DNA of 64,000 nt from Symbiodinium natans (taxonomy: Eukaryota > Sar > Dinophyceae > Suessiales > Symbiodiniaceae), in assembly GCA_905221605.1 (NCBI GenBank), contig CAJNDS010002491.1, positions 1-64,000 of the forward strand, in the 5' to 3' direction. The notes under the pieces were generated by a model. That model searched no databases and was not told the DNA's origin. It was given only the letters and a program-made list of their open reading frames with translations. Numbering within the stretch: the stretch's first letter is position 1; every line of letters starts with the position of its first letter. Below are positions 1 through 9,539 of the stretch, piece after piece. The translations under genes and the position numbers were made by a program.

Positions 1-1
1 T

Positions 2-2338
2 GTGAATCTCATTTCAGAAATCAATGATGTCCAAGCGTATAGGACTGAGTGGTGCATTTACGCAGAAGCAGAAGATCTAGCCGGGTCTATTGATCTGGTG
101 CTCAAAAAAACTGGAGTCGCTGAGTTTGTGCTAGTGGACTGGAAGCGCAGTGAGAAACTTGCTCAAAAATATAATGGTTACGGAAAATTGATGAAGCATC
201 CACTGCACAGCATCGAAGACTGTCAAGGTCAGCATTACAGGCTACAGTTGAACATTTATAAGTGGATATTGGAGAAGTATTACGACCTCGTGATATCCGA
301 GATGTATGTTGTTTGTGTGCATCCAGTGTATGACCCGGATGGGTTCGTGGACGTCGTCCCCGACATGACTGAACAAGTGGAAGAGCTCATGCAATGCAGA
401 CGCACGCAGATTTTAGCTAGAAAAATGGAGGCTAACACAGCTGGAGTGAAGCATGCATTAGACCAAGTAGAAGCAGCTGGGATATCTCCGGCAGTGCCAT
501 CAACAAACAATGCTGATGTACAGGACGCGGAGATCGCCTCTACTACATCATTCCAAGTTCAAGATGCAGAAAATGAGAATGCTTTCGAGACAAGTTTCAA
601 ACATGATCTGGAAGGTGTACTTGATGAAATGGATGCCGAAACACCAGCAGCAGCCAAAAGAAGAAGACTTGCCCCAGGCGCTGCAACTCATGCTCAAGAT
701 TTCAAAGATTTTTTCACAGAATCTGACAATCAAATTGCAAGCGTGCTTCACACATATGAGTCAGATTTCCTTGCGAAGCCTGACGTCATTCTTCTGAAAA
801 CAAGAGGCCTTGTAAGTCGAGTCAAGCGAGATTTCGCGGAGATCAGCCTTGACTTGCAGCGGCTGATTGTGGTAGCTGGATACATTTCCGAAGGGCATAT
901 CGGGCCCACGGTCATGGTAGCAGATGCAGCGGCAATATTCTGGATGGTCGAAGGTGAACGCCATGTACGCGTGCACAATGGTTTTCTGTACATATATGAT
1001 GCAGATGGTTCTTTCTTGACTTTCAAAGGCATTCCTCCCGAAGCGGTCTTGAGCAGAATCAAGAATTTTTTCACAATTCTTGAAGGAATTTTTAAACGAA
1101 TGAAGCTTAATGTACCTCGAGACAATGTGTCTGTGGCGAAAGCTATCGTTACTGGCTCACAAAATTTTCCGGACGAAGACTGCTTCTTTCATACTTGTCG
1201 GGCAGCGACTAGAGAAACGGCAGCAGTACAGTCTGATGAGGTTCGTCTTGACGCTGAAGGCAACGAGTACAGTGTAACGGACGACAAGAAGAAACACCAA
1301 GCCTGGAATCTTGGACTTGCAGATCTTTGTCGGAAACTTTCAAACATTCTGCGACGAGAGTTGATGACGACCCGGATGATAGCTCTTCTTGTGGAGTGGT
1401 GCGAAACTGATGACATGCGTCAGCCAGCTATTTGTTACGATGACATCTGCTTCCTATATGACCTTCCGGATGCAAGGAGTCCCATCACCGTGGTACGCAA
1501 AAACATTCTCAACAACTGCTATGTACGCGTACCACATCCTCTTCTGGATCCTGTATGTGCAGCAAATGAAGCGAGGTTGAAGAAATTTTACGAGCAGACT
1601 TTCTGGTGCAATCTGAATGTATTCAGATGCTTTCAGTCTGCTATAGCTTTAGCTAAACGAGGCTTAAACATAGATCGTTGTTTTATTGGAATATCGCCAG
1701 GTGGTGTTGGCCAGAGTTTATATTCCCTGCACCTTGCAGAAATGTATAAACAGAATCATGCTTTCTTTGATCCTCGCGTTTGGGTCCTAGACGAAGAACT
1801 ACGCAAGCAAGTGGAAAGCTTCGCCAACTGCTTTATTCTTACAGGTCAGGAGGCGCCTGAAAGTAACAAAAAAATACAAACTGACTTGTACAAGAAATTC
1901 ATCTCTGGCGACGGGATCATGGGCCGCAAGCCATATGGTTATTCTACACGCATGTTTCGAGTCATTGGGTGGACAAGACTAGAAGTCAATCGCATGATTG
2001 CGTTCCAGGGCGTCACATTGAAGAACTTACATTCAATTTTTCGACGAGCTTTGGTATGGAAAGGCAAGGCGCGATTCGTGCATCCCAAGTTTCTGTTGCG
2101 ATATCCAGATCATGAACTTGATGGAATTTTTGCAGCTGATCCAAGTCTCGCACACTTTTTCACACAGACGCAAGCTTCGTGCGCTGGCCTGAAGCTACAG
2201 TGGGCTTTCGAGGAGAGGTACAACAAAGACATGTGTTATGAGGAAATAGAAGCGTATTGCAATGGTGGTGACCAGTACCTGACAGAGGACGCTATCAGAC
2301 AAGCTTGCAGCATACCCTTTTCGAAATCGTCAACATGA
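2..2338 (+). CDS. PD-(D/E)XK nuclease / SF3-D5-like helicase of a mobile element, 5' partial
   Basis: The frame is open from the window edge, so the true start lies upstream. Residues about 28-48 give G-S-I-D-L-V-L then V-L-V-D-W-K, followed near residues 80-90 by Q-L-N-I-Y-K-W; this D...(D)xK...QxxxY order is that of RecB/Cas4-type PD-(D/E)XK nucleases. Residues about 560-650 resemble a superfamily 3 (D5-like) helicase: a Walker A-like GISPGGVGQS, Walker B VWVLDEE, then ILTGQEAPESNKK and FISGDGIMGRKPYG. The invariant Walker A lysine is Q here. The middle third is unassigned. Frame and strand continue into the next two ORFs, so it is probably the replication part of a transposon or virus-like element. 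The fold calls are motif-based and need a profile search. Confidence 0.6.
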   Translation: MNLISEINDVQAYRTEWCIYAEAEDLAGSIDLVLKKTGVAEFVLVDWKRSEKLAQKYNGYGKLMKHPLHSIEDCQGQHYRLQLNIYKWILEKYYDLVISEMYVVCVHPVYDPDGFVDVVPDMTEQVEELMQCRRTQILARKMEANTAGVKHALDQVEAAGISPAVPSTNNADVQDAEIASTTSFQVQDAENENAFETSFKHDLEGVLDEMDAETPAAAKRRRLAPGAATHAQDFKDFFTESDNQIASVLHTYESDFLAKPDVILLKTRGLVSRVKRDFAEISLDLQRLIVVAGYISEGHIGPTVMVADAAAIFWMVEGERHVRVHNGFLYIYDADGSFLTFKGIPPEAVLSRIKNFFTILEGIFKRMKLNVPRDNVSVAKAIVTGSQNFPDEDCFFHTCRAATRETAAVQSDEVRLDAEGNEYSVTDDKKKHQAWNLGLADLCRKLSNILRRELMTTRMIALLVEWCETDDMRQPAICYDDICFLYDLPDARSPITVVRKNILNNCYVRVPHPLLDPVCAANEARLKKFYEQTFWCNLNVFRCFQSAIALAKRGLNIDRCFIGISPGGVGQSLYSLHLAEMYKQNHAFFDPRVWVLDEELRKQVESFANCFILTGQEAPESNKKIQTDLYKKFISGDGIMGRKPYGYSTRMFRVIGWTRLEVNRMIAFQGVTLKNLHSIFRRALVWKGKARFVHPKFLLRYPDHELDGIFAADPSLAHFFTQTQASCAGLKLQWAFEERYNKDMCYEEIEAYCNGGDQYLTEDAIRQACSIPFSKSST

Positions 2339-2393
2339 GCCAGACGACGGACTCCAAGCAGTACTCGCTGCAGAAGAAGAAAGCCAAAAAGAT

Positions 2394-2993
2394 ATGGAAA
2401 AGCAAGTCAATGACTGGGACAATCTTCGTGAGCTTTTCATGGCCAAGCTATTGGAGAGCAGCTCAGACAGCATGACTTTCTATGCTTTCAAGAACATGAC
2501 GCTATCTGGAAACAGTCCCAACTTGTCAAGAGACAAAATGTGGGACGAATTAGAAGACCGTGGCCTTGTTCGACGGAGTATTTGTAGAGGCAAAACAACA
2601 AAAACAAAGCCGGGAACCTTTATACCGAAAATATCTTTCTCAACGACGCTCCACGAGATATGTGGTCGAGAAGATATGAAAGAACAACGGATGGTCTTCG
2701 AGGAGCAGCACGATCTGCAGCGGCTTCGACAGTATGCATTCGGTCATACTGAAAGGAAAACTAATATTCAAACCCTTCTGCAGTACTATATGCAAGCTAA
2801 GAAAAGCGTCGAAAGCAAAGCGGGCAGGAAGACTTACAAACAGAATGCCTTTCTCAAGAACTGCCAAAATGCTCAAGTAAAATTAGAAGCACATGAACGT
2901 GCTATTGACGCCTCGCTTGCGGGGAGACGCATAACAGGCAAGAACAGCGTTCAATTGGAGACGCCAGAGTTATCTGAAGCAATCACAGTGTGA
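2394..2993 (+). CDS. Linker ORF, probably the frame-shifted continuation of the helicase ORF
   Basis: This 199-codon ORF is charged and mostly helical, with no domain I recognise. Its reading frame is already open upstream of the ATG, back through about 2315, and codes an acidic glutamine-rich stretch there. The upstream ORF ends only 56 nt earlier in another frame. The simplest reading is one protein broken by a small frameshift near 2315-2335; an unseen tiny intron is the alternative. In SF3 helicases a winged-helix tail often follows the ATPase, which would suit this position, but that is inference. Confidence 0.45.
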   Translation: MEKQVNDWDNLRELFMAKLLESSSDSMTFYAFKNMTLSGNSPNLSRDKMWDELEDRGLVRRSICRGKTTKTKPGTFIPKISFSTTLHEICGREDMKEQRMVFEEQHDLQRLRQYAFGHTERKTNIQTLLQYYMQAKKSVESKAGRKTYKQNAFLKNCQNAQVKLEAHERAIDASLAGRRITGKNSVQLETPELSEAITV

Positions 2994-3012
2994 ACTTCTT
3001 CATGGTGGTAGT

Positions 3013-5307
3013 TTGCCTGATGCTTTGCAACACAATGCAGACGTGTTGCGCCTTCGCAAGTTGTCTATTTACCTGAGATGGGTGGCGTGCAATCTACTGT
3101 ATGATGATTATATCAGTTTGAAAGACAACAAAGCGAAGCCGTTTCCTGAGGCGAGCATATTTTCTTTGATGTGGCAGTCTATCGAGAATTACATATTGCA
3201 TGTTTGGACTGAGCACATTCTTGAGTCAGCAAGCCCGCCGGCTCACTTGTCTTTGCATTTCGACGGTGTCCGGATTTCAGAAAAACATATTCAAGATGTT
3301 GGCCACTACACTGAGCTGTGCGAGAAGAAGATCAAAGAAAGAACTTCTTTTGAAGTGAAGATCGTTCAGAAGAAGCTGCATCATTTTATTACTTTGGCAA
3401 CACAAAAAGCTTCGGAAGTCAGTACAGTTGATGCTTTGCCAGATGCACTTACACTCCCTGGAAACTGCGTTCCCTGTGCTTTGTGGCACATGGCGCCCCT
3501 GGCGAGAAATTGTATTATTTCATCAGTAAACAATTCCCAACTGCGGGAAAACATTCAAGCAATGAAAGACAAAGCAAGATCATATCGGTCTTCCCAGAAA
3601 TTGTGCAAAGCGGATCTTCTTTGCTGCGTGGGCTTGCCGGAAAATTCTGTGAAGTCATTCATTCTACATTACGAAGGAACTGGGTCTCCGCATTGCGTGA
3701 ATGTTCAGATATCGCAGACCGGCGAGAGCGTGACAATCTTCAATGGCAGCACCAAGATGAACATGACTATACAAGATTTTCGAGAAGCTTGTGCTTCTGC
3801 AGTGGACCGATCAACTTTCGTCAGCTTTTGGCGAAAAAAAGCAAAAGACACTTTATCAGAGTGGTCTGCAGTTCTACTGGATATCGTTGCCGGCGCTGAA
3901 GCAGGCCCTGCGGATTCGGATGCATCAGAAGACAGCATGCTGCCTTTGCCAGCGCGAGCTAGATATGAGTTCGACTCTGATGGTTGTCCATATGTTACAG
4001 ACAACGTATTGCAAACACTGCAAAAGGAAGTGGAGCAAGTTCTTCAGAGCCCTATGACGACTACTGAAAGATCAGACGGAAAAAGACGTTGTCCGTTTTG
4101 TCCTTTTCGTGGCTTCAAGCAGGTGAAGCAATTACGTGTTCATCTCGCGAAACATCATACCAAGAAGACACAATTTGTGGCAAGCGGCACTAAGCAAGTG
4201 AAAGTGATCATGGCTCTGTACGATGATGCTGCATCTTCTCAGTCGGACTGCTCAGCACTGTTGCGAAGAAGCGCTCAAATTATGCGGCGAACGGTGGTGC
4301 CTCCTTTACCTGCGAACGTGAACGATATGGATCGGCGCATTCGTTTGGTTTACGACGCATCTGGCCCAACTTTCATGAACTTGACCGCTATCGGAAGTTC
4401 CGTGCATGTACGGCGTGCTCGCAATGTCTACTACACGCATTCCTTTGCAGATTTACTGCTGCGAGAGATGATTCTCAGCCACGCACAGGTTTCTTGGATT
4501 GCACTATTGTTTTTTTTAATGTCATAATGTTTCTGTGTGCTTGCCGAGATTCGAACTATATGGCCACGATGCCATATGGCTGCGCAGACATCTGGCAATC
4601 AACTGTCCTCTATGCTACCCTCACATGTTTCTCACTGGATGCCTATGCTAGAGGACATCACTAATTCGCCAGCATACAAGAAAAAAATGGACATGATGAC
4701 CGCAAGTTTGGAACAAAACGATGAGCGGCGCTATATCAGCATGGACGCTACATTTAAAGTTTGCTTGAAAATCCTTGGTCAGGAAAGTTACAGAGCATCA
4801 GCGAATGTCAGAAACGATGCGCCGTTCCCGGACGATGTGGCGTGGCGAAGATTATTAACAATACGAGGAAGGTCGGGCGCAACATTGCTACTGCATCCAT
4901 TGCCGTCAGAATCTTCAGAACACCTAGTAGAAGCACTGAAGGATAATTTTACACAGTCTCAACTGTTGTCTATTTTGTACATAGCCACAGACAGTCCGTC
5001 TGCGAAATTTTTTAAGCAAGCCAAGAAGGTTTGCCCGCAGTTGCAGGCCATGACTCTAGATCCCATACACTTAGCAATTGTTTACGAATATGGGTTCTGG
5101 AATAAAAAGTCTTCCGGTTCCAAAATGCTGCGAGCTATTTTAAAGAAGACGTCGGCCGTCGATCCTCACCAGCATAATATCGCAAGAATATCTGATGATA
5201 CTGCGTTTGTGTTTGAGTTTAAGCTTAATGTTATAATTTTCTTAGTATATTTTTTATATTTTGATTTTGTGTTCACGGTATATATGCATTCGTCGTCATG
5301 TGATTAG
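3013..5307 (+). CDS. DDE-type transposase with zinc finger and possible cysteine-protease domain (one 60-nt intron)
   Basis: Two ORFs (3013-4527 and 4537-5307) join through an intron at 4489-4548 with GT donor and AG acceptor, phase 0. The frame is open from 2935, so the start may be upstream. Around residues 145-155 GNCVPCALWH, then SPHCVNV and VTIFNGS, suggest the Cys-His-Asn layout of papain-like or C39-like peptidases. Residues about 360-380 form a C2H2 finger (CPFC...HLAKHH). The second exon has YISMDATFK, then IATDSPSAKFF and LDPIHLAIVYEYG, like the first two aspartates and the following D/H region of MULE- or KDZ-type DDE transposases. The last 25 or so codons are AT-rich and hydrophobic and look like intron, so the 3' end and the catalytic glutamate are uncertain. 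Confidence 0.5.
4489..4548 (+). other. Short spliceosomal intron in the transposase gene
   Basis: The intron starts GTTTCT, has a T-run and ends GCCGAG. Removing its 60 nt joins two long ORFs in phase 0 and deletes the stop at 4525-4527. A spliceosomal intron in the element points to a eukaryotic host-adapted transposon. Confidence 0.6.
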
Positions 5308-5651
5308 CCTGTTAGTGAAAACTTATGTAATCTAGCATTTTTGTGTGTGTGCTTCTCTGCGAATTCATGATATCAGGCAATAGACATTTCGCAGTCAGCT
5401 CTCACGTATGTCTTGATGACAAAGAATGTAGTTTTACGTGAGATTAAAAAACATGAATACAAGACACAGTCGACTGATCCAGGCCAGCAACGTGCATCTC
5501 CAGTAGTGTCATCATAGGCTTTAATATTGAGCTGTATTTGTGCGAGTTGCATGTACCTGGTTGTTGCATGCTATCAATCCTGTGCAAGCTGTTTCTGCTC
5601 ATAACTGTAGCGGCGATATAGTATCATTACTCTGGATAGTTGCCGTTAGCT
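5308..5651. other. Gap between transposon and RING gene
   Basis: No convincing exon was found. An AG acceptor at about 5375 opens a short frame that could be a 3' exon of the transposase, but no motif supports it. The terminal inverted repeat of the element was not identified. Confidence 0.3.
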
Positions 5652-7665
5652 ATGCGCTGCCCGGTTTGTCGTGAGGAAGCTCTGACTCATGTACGCTTCT
5701 GAGGTTTTTTTTAAAACTTTTCTTGCAGCGCGGCTGTATGTGCAGACGCCGGAAAGATTCCTTTTTTTTTGAGGTTCGTGTGTTCGGAGCACGGGGCGAC
5801 GAAGAGTGTCCCATTTGTTTTGAGGCGCAGTGTATAATAAATCTAAGATATTTTAACTAGTTTGATTTCGCCGAAGGTGAAGGAAAACCTCACCGCGCTG
5901 TACCCATGCGGCCACTCCTACTGTGGGCGCTGCGTGGCCCAACTCGAGGTTGCTTCTGTTTCATGTTGATGCATAGCTTATATAATTATGCTAATTATTG
6001 ACTTTGTTTATGTAAATATTTCAAACTTGTATCGCTAAATTTTGCTAACTACACCTGACATCGTATAGACAAGTAATGTTGTGTCTTACTAAGAAGAACA
6101 ATGCTTTATCTTACATTGAAATTTGGCAGGTCCACGACGCAGCTGGCTACAACCTAAGGTTCTCATCAGTGAAATTAGATCTCAGCATGACAGTCTGTTG
6201 ACAAGGTCATCAAGCCGTTCCCGCAGACGTCCCGGACGCCGGACAGCCTAGTTCAAATGCAAAATATCACGTTTGATTTCTACAGCTTTACGCGATGTGG
6301 TCAAGCTTCGTCGTTAGTGCTGCTCAGATTAACGATTTGCTGATGGAGGAAGAGGTCGTGCTCTTAGACGTGATTGTGTATTTTTACTGTACATATAATG
6401 ATGCTAAGCTTCGGCAGGTTTGGATCGACACCGGCCAGAAACTCAGATTTAGTTGTTCTTGAAGCTTCAGCTGAATATAAAACATTTTAGATCAGGCGCA
6501 CCTCCGACCGTTGATGACTTCGGCATGTTCACAGAAGCCGAGGCATATTATGTTTGAGATACTTGTCTTGCGCGCTCGATGAAAGCATACTTATATGTTT
6601 TGGTTTCTGTCTTGCAATTTAGGTCCTTCAGTTCTGGCTCGACGACCAGGCCGGACATGTTTTTATTCACACATCTACTGTAAGCTACGTAAAGTTCATG
6701 TTATGGTATTGTTGCAGGCGTGCAGAAATTTTAGATGCAAACGAACTTCGACAAAGATCTTAAGCAATAGCATTGTTAGCATCATCTGCTTCGAGCATTA
6801 TATGCGTTAAAGAGTCAAGAGTTTTTTCTTAGTCTTTATTTGCACATGTTCTACGTTAAGTGTACTTCAGGTGCCGGGCGACAACGGTCAGATTCTCAGT
6901 TTCGTGTCTATATAGCATGTCATTGCATATAGTATTGTCTCGATCAGGCTTCTTGATCAACGGCGACGAAAACCTTCCTCCTGCCCAAGAACAGGCGCCA
7001 GCATATATAGACCATGCTTAAGACTTTATGCTTCTGTTTATCGTAAATCATATTATTCATACGTCTGTGCTAGTTAAAATATTATTATATGGCGGTAGTT
7101 GTTTAAAATGTATGACAAATTTAAGTAGTTAGCTTCAAGTGTTATTTAGATGTAAACGCATAGATGTACACGTGGAAACTATGTGATATTGACATTGCCG
7201 TTTTTTTGAAATCATTGCGGATGCATTCTCTTAATCTTATAGATCTTGCATACTCTTGCTTGGCAGGTGGAGGAGATCGTCAGGACCTGACTTTTGCTTG
7301 ATCGTTATTATGTTTTAAGCTATTGATTTTATTTGTTTAGGCTGTTGGCCGTCCATTCCTATGGCTCGGCCACGGGCTTAAACTTGCACCTATAGATTTC
7401 AGGCTGTTTTTTGTTCAACACTCAGGCGTTTGGGTCGAGTGGGATCGCGAGTACCTGATCACGCAGAACGAGGCTCTAATTTCTTAAGTTAATACTCATT
7501 TTATTCGCATCGCCTTCTCAGGTGGTCCTGCTAATCGCTGGCACCGAGCAGTTCTGCGTGTTTGGCTCGTATGCTGTGGCGCCGCCGGTCCCACCGGGCT
7601 TTATTGCTCGATGGAACCGGACGCGCAATCACCATAATCGGCGCTGGGTCCTCGACATTCCGTGA
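5652..7665 (+). CDS. RING-finger protein, 15 small exons, about 263 codons
   Basis: Exons: 5652-5690, 5729-5829, 5861-5948, 6130-6158, 6206-6245, 6328-6369, 6418-6445, 6496-6551, 6623-6658, 6871-6898, 6948-7009, 7267-7283, 7341-7375, 7426-7472 and 7522-7665 (TGA). Total 792 nt, divisible by three, with all phases closing. The N-terminus has CPVCRE, then CPICFE ... YPCGHSYCGRC, the first six ligands of a C3HC4 RING; the last C-x2-C pair was not found, so exons 4-5 are the weakest. The C-terminal half (DDFGMFTEAEAYY, AVHSYGSATG, ending in RRWVLDIP) is unknown to me. Introns are 30-260 nt and T-rich, with GT (eight), GC (three) and GA (three) donors and AG acceptors. RING proteins usually act as E3 ubiquitin ligases; that role is inferred. 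Confidence 0.7.
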
Positions 7666-7889
7666 TGTAAAACTTACCCTTTTTTGCTTCGTATGTGTTT
7701 TACATAACATTTATATATTCAAATCTTTTCTTCCGATGCTTTGTAAACGCTGAACCCAGTGCGAGTGATCAGCGCCTGTGCGACAGCGCGTCTTCATATG
7801 CTTGAAAGAACGAATATGATTATTCTAAGTTGCCGTTAAAATATTATGTTGTTTTGTCATAAACTAAATATATTTCTGCAAACGTGATC
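7666..7889. other. 3' flank of the RING gene
   Basis: AT-rich sequence follows the TGA. No further exon and no clear polyadenylation signal were seen, which is normal for dinoflagellate-like genes. Confidence 0.3.
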
Positions 7890-8165
7890 TACATAGACCT
7901 GAGGCACCAAGCTTCCAAAAGCTTCAGCCTGTGGAGGCTCCTAGGTGTCGGACATATTTCTGCAGACATGATTAACAGACAACCGAAACACCAACATTCA
8001 GATTCTTCAGCCTGTGCAGGCTCGTGGGATTCCAGTTTATAGTTTTTTTTTTGAGCCGATGAAAATTATTTTGCAGACAAGATATGCAGAAACCGGAAAG
8101 ACCAAGCTCCCACAAGCTTCAGCCTGTGCAGGCTCCTATGTGTGGGATTCTGGTGTAAGGTTTTT
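7890..8165. repeat. Three imperfect ~110-bp repeats, each with a perfect hairpin
   Basis: Three units each hold 'accaagctt/accaacatt', then 'cttcagcctgtgcaggctc' (first copy has one change), then 'tgtgggattc' or a variant. The core AGCCTGTGCAGGCT forms a 6-bp stem with a 2-nt loop. Units are separated by T-runs and a TTTCTGCAGACA-like motif. They start about 230 bp after the RING stop codon. Confidence 0.6.
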
Positions 8166-9539
8166 CTGAACCAGTGCATATTTTTTTCTGACTAAATATG
8201 AAATCGCAGTCAATGCATCTCCTTTTTTTTTCTGAGTCAAAGTCTTCTCATCTCTTATCGTTTATATCACTTGACCACCGTACTGAATAATTGTACACGC
8301 CTTTGAAGCTGAACCTGTAGCGAAGCTAAGAAGATTGCTGAACGAAAAAGATTGAAGCAGAATAGACTATCATATTTGTGAAATGTATATATGTATATTT
8401 ACACATATATGATATATATATATATATGCTCATATATATATATATATATTACATATAATCCACAAGGCGGCCAGCAAGCAGCTCGGGGCTACCCCGAAGA
8501 CGAAGGCTCGTCAACTGTGTCTCAGTAACCTCGATATGGGAAGATAAGGTATGGTCCTAGCCTATTCGCCTACTGTGGTAAGATCTAGAACTATCAAGAC
8601 TATCCTTCTATACTTTAGATGAAGACCATTCCTGCCTTTACTAATCTTAATGTACAGTACAGTGCTGCTTCCAAAGGTTTCGATTGTCTAGGACAAGTTA
8701 GGTTTAAAAAGACGCATTAATATTCGTGCATTTATAGAAGGTGTTAGTGTCATGTACTTGACGACGAGTTCAAAGTCTTGCAAAACATCTTGAAGAATCT
8801 TCGACCCGAACTCTATTAAATATAATTAAAAGTAGTGATTGTTGTTGTTTGAACATATAGTAGCGTATCTTTAAATAGAAGGGACAGTCACAATATAAAA
8901 GCTATCCTAAACATCACGCTGAAATGTAATGTACGTAAAGTTTAAACAAATTCTATTTCCTCTGACACGTGCCGAAGGTGAAAAAAATTGAAGGATGAGG
9001 AGAAGGCACGATTCTTGATTACTTGCCAAGACAGGATATCATGCCTATAATACAAAGACATGTGATCAATTTTTGATATGTATCGAATTATATGTTGATC
9101 GTAGATCCTGCTGCGGACTTATGACAACATCTATTACCAAATGAGTTGAAGATTTTCGGAAAGCTGAGAATAAATGCTTTTTTTTGAAAAAATTTAAAAT
9201 AAACTAAGAAAATCACCATTTAAATTTTTTTCGTGGTTTTTATAGTGAAGATTTACAGAAAGCCCAGATGCAACAAAGTACATAGAGGTCCCTATCTCGT
9301 CTATACACAAGCGTAAGTCATATATGTTCATATGCAGTTAGAGACGCCGCCCTCGCCAGTCCCCGTGATGGCGTAGATGACCTTTTGCGGGGCGGAGCTG
9401 GGCGAAGAATCTGTGCAAACATTAGTTCCTGCTATATGATTATACAACGAGTAGTTCACAACTTCAGGCAATGCTTGATATGGCGCTGACAGCACTTCGA
9501 TATAACCGATTCAATTGATAGCAAACGGATCATACGGGT
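8166..9539. other. AT-rich region without genes; TA microsatellite
   Basis: Contains an (AT)n tract at about 8396-8452 and several T- or A-runs. Neither strand carries an ORF or exon I would support. Confidence 0.4.
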
